Of a DNA stretch of 64,000 bases, positions 17,844 to 26,669 are shown one piece after another. Source of the stretch: an uncultured Caulobacter sp. (GTDB lineage Bacteria > Pseudomonadota > Alphaproteobacteria > Caulobacterales > Caulobacteraceae); the NCBI GenBank assembly GCA_937925635.1, contig CALALX010000014.1, positions 1-64,000 of the forward strand, in the 5' to 3' direction. The notes under the pieces were generated by a model. That model had not been told where the DNA came from. It searched no databases and worked only from the letters and a program-made list of their open reading frames with translations. Made by a program: the position numbers and the translations under genes. Every line of letters starts with the position of its first letter. The stretch's first letter is position 1.

Positions 17844-18272
17844 ATGGCCGGGCCCTATGCGGACGACAGCTGGATCGTCGGCCAGACCGATGAGGATGAG
17901 GACGGCGGCCTGATCATCCGCTGCCGGGCCCACCTGCCGGAGGCGTCATCGCGCCAGACCTGGAAGCACCTGATCCTGGTCGGCTGGACCTACGAGCCCG
18001 AGGAGACCGGCCTGCCGGCCAAGGCGGTCGACCGCCAGATGGAGACCTTCGAGGAGGCGGTCACCCGCTCGGTGCAGGACTCCGGCGCCGGCGTCCTCGC
18101 GGCCTCGATCACCGGCGCCGGCGTGCGGGAATGGCGGTTCTACACGATCGGCCCGGACGCCTTCATGGACGCGCTCAACACGGCGCTCGAAGGGCACGCG
18201 GAGTATCCGCTCGAGTTCGACGCCTTCGAGGATCCGGACTGGAACGCCCTGGCCGAGCTGCTGCCGGGCTAG
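17844..18272 (+). CDS. DUF695 domain protein
   Basis: A 142-residue acidic cytoplasmic protein. The segments HLILVGWTYEPEETGLPAK, GVLAASITGAGVREWRFY and PLEFDAFEDPDWNALAELL match the DUF695 family pattern. No enzymatic residues are known for the family. It begins two bases after the stop of the S9 peptidase gene, so it is probably translated from the same transcript, though a functional link is unproven. Confidence 0.8.
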   Translation: MAGPYADDSWIVGQTDEDEDGGLIIRCRAHLPEASSRQTWKHLILVGWTYEPEETGLPAKAVDRQMETFEEAVTRSVQDSGAGVLAASITGAGVREWRFYTIGPDAFMDALNTALEGHAEYPLEFDAFEDPDWNALAELLPG

Positions 18273-18383
18273 GACCGGGCGGCGATCAATCGCATCTGGC
18301 GGCCGGAGAGTTCCGGCGTCGCGGGCCGGCGCGGGAAGGACACGCGGCTTGCCTGGCCTCCCCGACACCCGCCAGATAGATCC

Positions 18384-19679
18384 ATGTCCGACGTTCGCGC
18401 CTATCGCGCCGCTCTCGTCCATTTCACCGCCGATCCACGCGACGCCGGCGAGGCGGCCTGCGTCCACCATGCGGACGGCCTGCTGTTGGTCGAGAACGGT
18501 CATGTCGCCGCCTGCGGAGCGTGGAGCGACCTGGCGCCGACCCTGGCCAGGGACATTCCCGTCGAGCACCTGCCGGGGCGCCTGCTGACGCCCGGCTTCG
18601 TCGACGCCCACGTCCATTTCCCGCAGACGGACATCATCGGCGCGGCGGGCGGGCCCCTGCTCGGGTGGCTGGAGCACAGCGCCTTTCCAGCCGAGCGTCG
18701 CTTCGCCGACCCCGCGCACGCGCGCGACACCGCCGAGGCTTTCCTCGACGAATTGCTGCGCAACGGCACGACCACCGCCATGGTGTTCGGCAGCGTCCAT
18801 CGCGAGGCGACGGCCGTCCTGTTCGAGGCCGCCCTGACGCGGAACCTGCGGCTCATCGCCGGCAAGTCGATGATGGACCTCGGCCCCTCAGGCCTGGACG
18901 AGACCTGCGGAGCCGGTCGTGAGGATACCGAATGCCTGATCCGCGACTTCGGCCGGCGGGGTCGGCTCGGCTACGCCATCACGCCCCGCTTCGCCCTGTC
19001 GTCCAGCGATGAGCAGTTGGCCGCCGCCGGCGAACTGCTGGCGCGGCACGACCACGTCTGGATGCAAACCCACCTGGCCGAGAACCCGCGCGAACTGGCG
19101 CTGGTCGCCGAGCGCTTCCCGGACCGACGCGACTACCTCGACGTCTACGACCGCTTCGGCCTGGTCGGCCCGCGCTCGATGTTCGCCCACTGCATCCACA
19201 TGACCGACCGCGCGCTGCACCGGATGGCCGAGGCCGGCGCCGCCGTCGCCCATTGCCCGACGTCGAACCTCTTCCTCGGCAGCGGGCTCTACGACCTGGC
19301 GCGGGCCGACGCCCATGGCGTGAGGACGGCCCTCGGGTCGGACGTCGGCGCCGGGACCAGCTTCTCGATCCCGCGCACCGCCGGGATCGCCGCCCAGGTC
19401 GCCCGGCTGCGCGGCGCGGATCTCGACCCGCTGCGGGCGCTCTACCTCTCGACGCTCGGCGGCGCGCGCGCATTGGGCCTGGCTGACCGGATCGGCAGCT
19501 TCCGGATCGGCGCCGAGGCCGACTTCGTGGCCCTGGACCCCGCGGCCACGCCCCTGCTGGCCCGCCGGACCCGGACGGCCGCCGGTCTTCCGGACCTGCT
19601 GATGGCCATGATGGCCCTCGGCGATGACCGGACGGTGGCGAACACCTGGGTGGGCGGCGTCCTTCGCCACCAACGCTGA
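18384..19679 (+). CDS. guaD: Guanine deaminase
   Basis: A 431-residue amidohydrolase that would convert guanine to xanthine. Metal ligands are seen in GFVDAHVHFPQ and MQTHLAEN, the later histidine in FAHCIHM, and the aspartate in LGSDVGAG. The segment AHCPTSNLFLGSGLYDL is characteristic of guanine deaminases as opposed to chlorohydrolases. No other purine-catabolism gene (xanthine dehydrogenase, uricase) lies in the window. It is a single gene before the pilus operon. Confidence 0.9.
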   Translation: MSDVRAYRAALVHFTADPRDAGEAACVHHADGLLLVENGHVAACGAWSDLAPTLARDIPVEHLPGRLLTPGFVDAHVHFPQTDIIGAAGGPLLGWLEHSAFPAERRFADPAHARDTAEAFLDELLRNGTTTAMVFGSVHREATAVLFEAALTRNLRLIAGKSMMDLGPSGLDETCGAGREDTECLIRDFGRRGRLGYAITPRFALSSSDEQLAAAGELLARHDHVWMQTHLAENPRELALVAERFPDRRDYLDVYDRFGLVGPRSMFAHCIHMTDRALHRMAEAGAAVAHCPTSNLFLGSGLYDLARADAHGVRTALGSDVGAGTSFSIPRTAGIAAQVARLRGADLDPLRALYLSTLGGARALGLADRIGSFRIGAEADFVALDPAATPLLARRTRTAAGLPDLLMAMMALGDDRTVANTWVGGVLRHQR

Positions 19680-19839
19680 ATCAAGGTTGATTTCAGTTAA
19701 GCCTAATACTGTCTGCTCGGGCAAGGTTTACGCTCGTTCAGTGTATTCGTTGAATATATCTCAAGCCGCGACCCGATAACCTTGACTCAAGTTCGGGGAG
19801 AACGCCGAGAACCGGCGTTCGGTTTCTGGGGTCCGCAGC
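19680..19839 (+). promoter_or_regulatory. Promoter and leader region of the cpa/tad operon
   Basis: This 160-bp gap is noticeably AT-rich (ATTCGTTGAATATATC and nearby) compared with the genes around it, as expected of a promoter. Just before the start lies a hairpin of GAACGCCG (19800-19807) and CGGCGTTC (19813-19820). I find no clear CtrA site (TTAA-N7-TTAA). Confidence 0.45.
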
Positions 19840-20751
19840 ATGCGAGTCGCCACCATCGTCAGTCTTGGCGCGTCCGCCCTCCTGGGCGTCGGCGCGCTCT
19901 TCGTGGCCAAGGTCTGGCTGCCTAACGCCAACAGCGGCCCGTCCAAGGCCAGCGCGGCCACGGCGGTCTCGATGACCGCGATCGTCGCGGCCAACGGCGC
20001 CGTGCCGTACGGGACCAAGCTGGAGCCGAAGAACCTCACCCTCATCAAGGTGCCGGCGGGCTCGGTGCCCGAGGGCGCCTTCACGTCGATCGAACAGGTG
20101 ACCGCCCATGACGGCGGCGCGCCGGTCACCCTGGCCGCCCTGTCGCCGCGCGAACCGATCCTGCCGACCCGCCTCAGCGGTCCCGGCGCCAAGGCCTCGG
20201 TGGCGGCGACCCTTACGGCCGGCATGCGGGCCTACACCATCAAGGTCAACGAGGTCGCCGGCGGCGGCGGGCACGTCCTGCCCGGCGACCATGTCGACGT
20301 CATCCTGACCCGCGCCCTGACCAATGCCGGCGTCGAGGGAGCCGAGGGCGACAGACTCTATGTTTCGACGCTGGTCCTGCAGAACGTGCGGGTGCTGGGC
20401 ATGAACATGGTCGCCGACCCGGCCTCGACTGAGAAGTTCGAGCCTTCGACCACGACCCTCGAAGTCAGCGTCGAGGACGCCGGCAAACTGGCGGTCGCCG
20501 GTCAGGCCGGCGCCCTTTCGCTGGCCCTGCGCCGGCCAGGATCGACCGAGATCGTCGAACCGCGCCCGATCACCGCCCGCGAGGTCACCGCCCTCGTCGG
20601 CGGCGCCCCCGGGGCCGCGACCGCCACCCCCTCTCGGCGCGCCTCTGGCCCGCGGCCCGCGGTCCGTCCGGCGGCGTCGCGGGGCCTGGTCGTGACCCAG
20701 GGCGGCAAGTCGACCACCGTCACCGTGCCAGCCGAACGCCTCGGGAGCTGA
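19840..20751 (+). CDS. cpaB: Flp pilus assembly protein CpaB/RcpC
   Basis: A 303-residue protein with one N-terminal membrane anchor (residues about 4-24) and a SAF-like domain near residues 50-130 (NGAVPYGTKLEPKNLTLIKVP). A RcpC/CpaB domain follows (RAYTIKVNEVAGGGGHVLPGDHVDVIL). CpaB is a periplasmic component of tight-adherence (Tad/Flp) pilus machines and is thought to work with the secretin. It is the first gene of a six-gene tad operon, two bases before cpaC. The proline- and alanine-rich tail is of low complexity. Confidence 0.93.
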   Translation: MRVATIVSLGASALLGVGALFVAKVWLPNANSGPSKASAATAVSMTAIVAANGAVPYGTKLEPKNLTLIKVPAGSVPEGAFTSIEQVTAHDGGAPVTLAALSPREPILPTRLSGPGAKASVAATLTAGMRAYTIKVNEVAGGGGHVLPGDHVDVILTRALTNAGVEGAEGDRLYVSTLVLQNVRVLGMNMVADPASTEKFEPSTTTLEVSVEDAGKLAVAGQAGALSLALRRPGSTEIVEPRPITAREVTALVGGAPGAATATPSRRASGPRPAVRPAASRGLVVTQGGKSTTVTVPAERLGS

Positions 20752-20753
20752 TC

Positions 20754-22091
20754 ATGCGCCGCATCGCCCTTCTGTGCGCGGCAGCGCTCGTCTGCGCGCC
20801 CGCCCTGCCCGCCGCCGCCCAGACCGTCGTCACTTCGACCCTGATCGGCGAGATGGCCCCGAGCCGGCTCATCACCGTGCCGAAGGACAAGTCCTCGGCC
20901 TTCCGGCTGATGGCCGCCGCCGGCGAGATCGTCGTCGCCCAGCCGGACATCGCCGAGATCGTCGCCAACACCGACCGCAGCGTCTACGTCCGCGGCAAGG
21001 CGCTGGGGACGACCAACATCCTGATCTATGACGGCGCGCATCGCCTCATCGAGGTGATCGACGTTCGGGTCGCGCACGACATCGAGTCGCTGCAGGCCGA
21101 CCTGGCCGCCGCCCTGCCCGGGCAGCCGATCCGCGTGTCGGCGATGGCCGGCGGCGTCATGCTGTCGGGCCAGGTCGCGACCAGCTCGGTCGCCGCCCGC
21201 GCCAAGGCCATCGCCGAGCGCTACGCCCCCGGCGGCGTCAGTTCCGAACTGACCGTCGAGGCCGCCCAGCAGGTGATGCTGGAGGTCCGCATCATCGAGG
21301 CCAGCCGCAGCGCCCTGAAGGACTTCGGCATCAATGTCGACATCCAGAACAACTCCGGCATCGTGTTCGGTTCGGGCAGCGGCCTGATCGGCGTCAGCGC
21401 TCCCCAGGGCACGCTGGGCCTGACCACCAACGTCGGCCCGACGACCATCGAGGCCACGCTGCGGGCGCTGGAGGAGAAGGGCGTCATCCGCACCCTGGCC
21501 CGGCCGAACCTGGCCGCCATCTCGGGCGAGGAGGCCACCTTCCTGGCCGGCGGCGAGTTCCCGGTGCCGGTGCCCAACGGCCAGGGCGACATCACCATCC
21601 AGTACAAGCCGTTCGGCGTGACCCTGAAGTTCACGCCCGCTGTCCAGGACAGCGGTCTCATCCGGCTGAAGGTCTCACCGGAGGTCAGCCAGCTCGACAC
21701 CAGCGGCGGCCTGAGGCTCTCGGGGACGGAAGTGCCCGGCCTGCTGGTGCGACGGGCCGGCACCACCGTGGAGCTGAAGGACACCGAGACCTTCGCCATC
21801 GCGGGCCTGTTCCAGCAGGGCTACTCCACCTCGGTTCGTCAGATTCCCTGGGCCGGCGACGTTCCAGTACTCGGCGCCCTGTTCCGATCGTCGCGCTGGA
21901 AGAAGAACGAGACCGAGCTGGTGATCCTGGTCACGCCCCGCCTGACCACCGCCGCCGAAAGCCGGGTCCTGGCGCCTGATCCCTTCGCCGGTTCGGTCGA
22001 GCCCAGCGCCATCGATCTGATCCTGCAGGGCGTCGCCATCGATCGCGCCATGAAGCCCGCCCCCGCCGACGCCTACAGCCCCGCGCCTTGA
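20754..22091 (+). CDS. cpaC: Tad secretin CpaC/RcpA
   Basis: A 445-residue outer-membrane secretin through which the Flp pilus would be extruded. It has a signal peptide ending in AAAQ-TV. The N-terminal pilus-secretin domain includes PDIAEIVANTDRSVYVRGKALGTTNILIYD, followed by a BON-like region. The C-terminal secretin domain holds VPVPNGQGDITIQYKPFGVTLKFTP and ETELVILVTPRLT. No lipobox is present. It overlaps the operon order cpaB-cpaC seen in Caulobacter. Confidence 0.93.
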   Translation: MRRIALLCAAALVCAPALPAAAQTVVTSTLIGEMAPSRLITVPKDKSSAFRLMAAAGEIVVAQPDIAEIVANTDRSVYVRGKALGTTNILIYDGAHRLIEVIDVRVAHDIESLQADLAAALPGQPIRVSAMAGGVMLSGQVATSSVAARAKAIAERYAPGGVSSELTVEAAQQVMLEVRIIEASRSALKDFGINVDIQNNSGIVFGSGSGLIGVSAPQGTLGLTTNVGPTTIEATLRALEEKGVIRTLARPNLAAISGEEATFLAGGEFPVPVPNGQGDITIQYKPFGVTLKFTPAVQDSGLIRLKVSPEVSQLDTSGGLRLSGTEVPGLLVRRAGTTVELKDTETFAIAGLFQQGYSTSVRQIPWAGDVPVLGALFRSSRWKKNETELVILVTPRLTTAAESRVLAPDPFAGSVEPSAIDLILQGVAIDRAMKPAPADAYSPAP

Positions 22092-22100
22092 GGCCCTGAC

Positions 22101-23267
22101 ATGAGTTTCGCAGGACGCCGCATTCTGATCGTCGGATCCGGCCTGGCCGACCTGGCCGGCCAGGTCTTCCGCGACGCCGTGATCGAGACCGGCGGGCTCG
22201 ACCGCCTGCACGGGCGCTGGAGTTTCGGCGACGCGCCGGACCTGGTGCTGATCGAGGCCGGCGGTCTGGCGCCGGACGGGCTCTCCGCCGCCATCGCCGC
22301 CCTTTCCACGGCTTCGGCGCCGCCGCCGACCCTGTTGACCGGCGACCACCTTCCCGCGGGCCTGGTCCGCAACCTGATGCGTCTGCCGCGCTCGGACGTG
22401 CTTGAAGCGCCGTTCAGCGCCGCGGACCTTGCCGGAGCCGCCGCCCTCCTCATCGCTCCCGCGGCGGCTCCGGTCCTCAATGCCCCGTCGCGGTGCTGGA
22501 CGGTCATGGGCGCGGTGGGCGGATGCGGCGCGACCACCATCGCGATCGAGACGGCCTGCGCCCTGGCCCAGCGTCTGCCGGGACCGCGCCGCGTCTGCCT
22601 GATCGACCTGAACCTGGCCGACGGCGCCGCCGCCGCCTACCTGGGCGCTCCGGCCAACATGTTGCTGAGCCGGGCCTCCCAGGCGCCCGATCGCATCGAT
22701 CCCCAGTTGCTGGACGCCTTCGTGTCCGGCGCGCCGGGGGGCGTCGACCTGCTGGCCTCGGCCCGCGATCCCAATGCCTTTGACACGACGTCGGCGGACG
22801 CGGTCCTGAGGCTGCTGGAGGTCGCCTGCCAGGTCTATGACGCGGTCGTGGTCGACGCCCCCCGCCACCGTCGCGCCTGGTCGCTCGACGTACTGGCGGG
22901 ATCGGACGAGCTGATGATCGTCTCGGAACTGACCGTGCCGGCCCTGCTGGCGACCCGGTCGCTGGCGAGTGAGATCGAGACCGACCTGCCGACCGGCCCG
23001 CCGCCGCGCATCGTGCTCAACCGGCTGGCCAAGCGGGTGTTCGGGCCGGCGCCGTCGCTGGGGGAAGCCGAGAAGGCCATGCAGCGCCGAGCGCTGGGCG
23101 GGGTGATGTCCGATTGGGAAGCGGCCGCCGCGTCCGTCAATCTGGGGGGGCCGATCAGCCAGCACCGACCCAAGTCGCGCATCGTCAAGGACATCGGCGA
23201 TCTGGTCGACCGCTTGATCAGCGCGCCATCGCGGGCCGGCGACGCCGAACACCGGATCGCCTCATGA
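22101..23267 (+). CDS. cpaE: Tad localisation ATPase CpaE/TadZ-like
   Basis: A 388-residue MinD/ParA-like protein. The N-terminal about 130 residues resemble a degenerate receiver domain (RRILIVGSGLADLAG). The ATPase part starts with MGAVGGCGATTIAIETACALA. Here the signature lysines of the deviant Walker A motif are replaced, which is common in CpaE/TadZ proteins. It would place the pilus machine at the pole or membrane. Its stop overlaps the cpaF start by four bases (ATGA). Confidence 0.9.
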   Translation: MSFAGRRILIVGSGLADLAGQVFRDAVIETGGLDRLHGRWSFGDAPDLVLIEAGGLAPDGLSAAIAALSTASAPPPTLLTGDHLPAGLVRNLMRLPRSDVLEAPFSAADLAGAAALLIAPAAAPVLNAPSRCWTVMGAVGGCGATTIAIETACALAQRLPGPRRVCLIDLNLADGAAAAYLGAPANMLLSRASQAPDRIDPQLLDAFVSGAPGGVDLLASARDPNAFDTTSADAVLRLLEVACQVYDAVVVDAPRHRRAWSLDVLAGSDELMIVSELTVPALLATRSLASEIETDLPTGPPPRIVLNRLAKRVFGPAPSLGEAEKAMQRRALGGVMSDWEAAAASVNLGGPISQHRPKSRIVKDIGDLVDRLISAPSRAGDAEHRIAS

Positions 23268-24664
23268 GCCGGTTCTCCCTGCGCCGCGCCGCGTCCCCCG
23301 CACCGGTCATCCCGACTGTCCCGGCCACGGAGGCGGCGGCGCCCGCTTTTGTCGCCCCCGCTCCGGAGCCCGTCTCGCCGATCCAGCCGGTGCACGACGA
23401 CCTGCTGGACATGCGCCTGCGCCTGCACGCGCGGCTGATCGAGGAGATCGATCTCTCCAAGCTCGGCGAGCTGGACGAAAGCGAGATGCGCCGCCAGGTC
23501 CGCAAGCTGGTCGGCGACTTCGCGCGCGACAGCCGTCTGGCGCTGAACGCCGCGGAGCTGGACCAGCTGGGCGCCGAGGTGTTCGACGAGATGGTCGGCC
23601 TGGGCCCCATCGAACCGCTGCTGAAGGACGAGTCGATCAACGACATCCTGATCAACGGGCCGTTCCAGGTCTACGTCGAACGCCGCGGCGAACTTGAGCT
23701 CACCCCGATCCGGTTTCGCGACAACGATCACCTGCTGCGCATCGTCAACCGCATCGTCGCCGCCGTCGGCCGCCGGATCGACGAGAGCCAGCCGATGGTC
23801 GACGCCCGCCTCGCCGACGGCAGCCGGGTCAACGCCGCCATCGCCCCGATCGCCATCGACGGCGCCGCGGTGTCGATCCGCAAGTTCTCCAAGAAGCCGC
23901 TGAGCTTCGAGCGGCTGGTGGCGGTGGGCGCCATGCCGGCCTGCGTCGCCGAATTCCTGCACGGCGCCGTGCGCTCGCGGGTGTCCACGGTCATCAGCGG
24001 CGGCACCGGCTCGGGCAAGACGACCCTGCTCAACGCCTGTTCGGCCGCCATCAGCCACGGCGAGCGTCTGATCACCATCGAGGACGCCGCCGAACTGCAG
24101 CTGCAGCAACCGCATGTCGTGCGCATGGAGACCCGCCCCCCGAACATCGAGGGCAAGGGCGAGATCCGCCAGCGCGAGCTGGTCAAGAACGCCCTGCGGA
24201 TGCGCCCCGATCGGGTCATCCTGGGCGAGGTCCGGGGCGAGGAAGCCTTCGACATGCTCCAGGCCATGAACACCGGCCATGAGGGCTCCATGGCCACCAT
24301 CCACGCCAACAACCCGCGCGAGGCCATCACCCGCCTGGAGCAGATGGTGGCCATGGGCGGCATGAACCTGAGCAACGAGGCGGTGCGCGGCCAGATCGCG
24401 GCGGCGGTCGGCATGATCGTGCAGGTGATGCGGCTGTCGGACGGCAAGCGGAAGGTGATGGCGGTGACCGAGATCACCGGCATGGAAGGCAACGTCGTGC
24501 AGATGAAGGACATCTTCGTCTTCAACCGCACCCGCACCGATCCCGACGGCTCGGTGCATGGCGAGTTCCGCGCCACTGGCCTGCGGCCCAAGTGCCTCGA
24601 CGAGATGATCCGCAAGGGCATCCACTACGACACCGCCAACTTCGACCCCCAAAGAGCACTGTAG
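23264..24664 (+). CDS. cpaF: Tad secretion ATPase CpaF/TadA
   Basis: A 466-residue type II/IV secretion ATPase that powers pilus assembly. The start at 23264 overlaps the cpaE stop. The N-terminal helical part is followed by the ATPase core with Walker A GGTGSGKTT, the aspartate box region LITIEDAAELQLQ, Walker B VILGEVRGEEAFDML and the histidine box GSMATIHANNP. These motifs are all intact, so the protein is expected to be active. Confidence 0.95.
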   Translation: MSRFSLRRAASPAPVIPTVPATEAAAPAFVAPAPEPVSPIQPVHDDLLDMRLRLHARLIEEIDLSKLGELDESEMRRQVRKLVGDFARDSRLALNAAELDQLGAEVFDEMVGLGPIEPLLKDESINDILINGPFQVYVERRGELELTPIRFRDNDHLLRIVNRIVAAVGRRIDESQPMVDARLADGSRVNAAIAPIAIDGAAVSIRKFSKKPLSFERLVAVGAMPACVAEFLHGAVRSRVSTVISGGTGSGKTTLLNACSAAISHGERLITIEDAAELQLQQPHVVRMETRPPNIEGKGEIRQRELVKNALRMRPDRVILGEVRGEEAFDMLQAMNTGHEGSMATIHANNPREAITRLEQMVAMGGMNLSNEAVRGQIAAAVGMIVQVMRLSDGKRKVMAVTEITGMEGNVVQMKDIFVFNRTRTDPDGSVHGEFRATGLRPKCLDEMIRKGIHYDTANFDPQRAL

Positions 24665-24678
24665 GGAGGGCGCCACAG

Positions 24679-25641
24679 ATGGCCGACGTCGATCCGCGCA
24701 TCGTCTTCCTGATCCTGATTTTCGCGGCCGTGTTCACCGCAGGACAGGCCGTCTGGGGCCTGGTCCGGGTCGCGGGCGCCCGGCGCAAGGTCAACAAGCG
24801 GCTGGCCGTCGCCGAGGCCGCCGGATCGCTGGAGGCCCTGATCAGCGAGCTGCGCAAGCAGCGGGGTCTGGACGACAAGGGCGAGAGCCGCATCGTCGTG
24901 CGCTGGTTCTCCGACCTGGTGATCCGCTCAGGCGTCAACTACGAGCCGCGCCGCTGGGCGATCTACGCCCTCGGCCTGGCGACGGCCGCCTTCCTGGTCG
25001 GCTTCCTGGTCGGCAAGAGCTGGATCATCGGCGCCGCCGCCGCGCCGGTGGTCGGTTTCGGCCTGCCGCTGGCCTGGCTGAAGCTGAAGGCCGGCGCCCG
25101 GGCCAAGGGCATCGGCGCCCAGCTGCCCAACGCCCTGGAGATCATCGTCCGCAGCCTGGAGGCCGGGCACCCGGTGCCGACCGCGGTCGCCCTGGTCGGC
25201 CGCGAGATGCCGGACCCCCTGGGCAGCGAGTTCGGCATGCTGGCCGATGAGATCGCCTACGGCGCGACCCTGGAGCAGGGCGTCGCGCGCCTCGCCGACC
25301 GCTGCCGGCATCCGGACGTCGACCTTTTCGCGGCGACCATCCGACTGCAGGAGCGGGCCGGCGGCAATCTGACCGGTCTCCTCAAGATGAACGCCAAGGC
25401 GGTGCGCGAACGCGCCAAGATGCGGATGAAGATCAAGGCCGCCTCGAGCGAGGGTCGAGCCTCGGCCATCATTCTGACCTCCGCGCCGTTCGCGGTGATG
25501 GGCATCCTCGCCTTCGCCAGCCCGCAGTTCTACGGCGACGTCATCCACGAGCGCTTCATCCAGTACGGGCTCGCGGGCCTTGGGACCTGGATGTTCCTCG
25601 GCAACCTGGTCATGCGCCGCATGATCGACATGCGGATCTGA
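24679..25641 (+). CDS. tadB: Tad inner-membrane platform protein TadB (CpaG)
   Basis: A 320-residue membrane protein of the type II secretion F family. One N-terminal segment (about 7-28), a central pair near residues 95-135, and a C-terminal pair near 275-315 bracket the cytoplasmic T2SSF domain (LPNALEIIVRSLEAGHPVPTAV). The ATG at 24679 follows GGAGGG and comes 14 bp after cpaF. It would form the assembly platform together with TadC. Confidence 0.93.
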   Translation: MADVDPRIVFLILIFAAVFTAGQAVWGLVRVAGARRKVNKRLAVAEAAGSLEALISELRKQRGLDDKGESRIVVRWFSDLVIRSGVNYEPRRWAIYALGLATAAFLVGFLVGKSWIIGAAAAPVVGFGLPLAWLKLKAGARAKGIGAQLPNALEIIVRSLEAGHPVPTAVALVGREMPDPLGSEFGMLADEIAYGATLEQGVARLADRCRHPDVDLFAATIRLQERAGGNLTGLLKMNAKAVRERAKMRMKIKAASSEGRASAIILTSAPFAVMGILAFASPQFYGDVIHERFIQYGLAGLGTWMFLGNLVMRRMIDMRI

Positions 25642-25644
25642 GCC

Positions 25645-26583
25645 ATGGACCCGCTTCAGCTGCAAGTCATCCTGACCTGGACCGCCGTAGGCCTGATCAC
25701 GCTTGGCGTCGGCGGCGTGGCCCTCCTCGGCCTGCGCGAGGCGCGGCTCGGCGCCCGGCGGCGGGCGCGCCTGGCCGGGAACACGGTCGCCACCGGCAAG
25801 CCCGAGCGCTCGGCCGCCGTGGCCGGCGTCGTCAGCGGCGTGATGCGTCTGGGCGACCGGATGGCCATCCAGGACCCGGCCCAGCTGTCGACCATCCGCG
25901 CCATGCTGGTCCAGGCCGGGTGGTACAGCCGCGAGGCCGTCGTCTTCTACCTGGGCGCCAAGGCCACGGCCCTTGCCGTGGCCGTGGTGGCGACACTGTT
26001 CACCGTGCCCTGGGCCCTGAAGGGCGGCGGCGGCATGCTGGCCATCTGCGCGGCGGCCTTCTTCGCCGCGGCCGCGATCATGGGCCCCGAGCAGGTGGTC
26101 AAGGCGCGCCGCCGCAAACTGGAGCTGGAGTATGTCGAGGGCTTTCCCGACCTCCTCGACCTGCTGGTCGCGTCCGTCGAGGCCGGCCTGTCGCTGGACG
26201 CCGCCGTCAGCCGGGTCGGCGATGAGATGATCCGCCGCTACCCGCACCTGGCCGAACACCTGAAGTTCCTGACGCTGGAGCTCCGCGCCGGCCGCGCCCG
26301 CAAGGACGCCTGGGCCGCCTTCGCCGAGCGGGTGGGCATCGATGACGCTCGGGCGCTGGCCACCATGCTGCGCCAGTCGGAGGAGATGGGCACCAGCCTG
26401 GGCGAGACGCTGACGGTCTTCTCCGATGACATGCGATCCAAGCGCATGCTGCGGGCCGAGGAGAAGGCCATGGCCCTGCCGGCCAAGCTGATGGTGCCGC
26501 TGATCCTGTTCATCTTCCCCTGCCTGATGGGCGTGCTGATCCTGCCGGCCGCCTTCCGCATCGCCGAGCAGTTCGCGAAATAG
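25645..26583 (+). CDS. tadC: Tad inner-membrane platform protein TadC (CpaH)
   Basis: A 312-residue type II secretion F domain protein, partner of TadB. Membrane segments lie near residues 10-30, 95-145 and 280-305. The domain contains FPDLLDLLVASVEAGLSLDAAVSRV and ends with LMVPLILFIFPCLMGVLILPA. It is the last gene of the tad operon; the next gene has its own upstream region. No TadD, pilin or prepilin peptidase gene follows. Confidence 0.93.
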   Translation: MDPLQLQVILTWTAVGLITLGVGGVALLGLREARLGARRRARLAGNTVATGKPERSAAVAGVVSGVMRLGDRMAIQDPAQLSTIRAMLVQAGWYSREAVVFYLGAKATALAVAVVATLFTVPWALKGGGGMLAICAAAFFAAAAIMGPEQVVKARRRKLELEYVEGFPDLLDLLVASVEAGLSLDAAVSRVGDEMIRRYPHLAEHLKFLTLELRAGRARKDAWAAFAERVGIDDARALATMLRQSEEMGTSLGETLTVFSDDMRSKRMLRAEEKAMALPAKLMVPLILFIFPCLMGVLILPAAFRIAEQFAK

Positions 26584-26611
26584 CCGGCCATTTGACCCGC
26601 GACGGACATGA

Positions 26612-26629
26612 AGTTACTCTGGAGTAACT
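26612..26629. promoter_or_regulatory. Palindrome upstream of the sulfatase-GST pair
   Basis: AGTTACTC-TG-GAGTAACT is a perfect 8-bp inverted repeat with a two-base spacer, 41 bp before the sulfatase start and 29 bp after the tadC stop. It could be a regulator operator for the sulfatase gene. A short hairpin terminator for the tad operon is less likely because no T-run follows. Confidence 0.45.
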
Positions 26630-26669
26630 GAAGGGCGCGACCAGTCGCCCGCGACGCCGGGGAAGAGAC

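Noticed and set aside
19680..19760. CtrA-like site (TTGA-N6-TTAA) before cpaB
   Set aside because: The spacer is six instead of seven bases and the first half is imperfect, so I did not call it.
22835..24676. Long minus-strand frame opposite cpaE and cpaF
   Set aside because: It is the antisense shadow of intact, motif-bearing pilus genes in GC-rich DNA.
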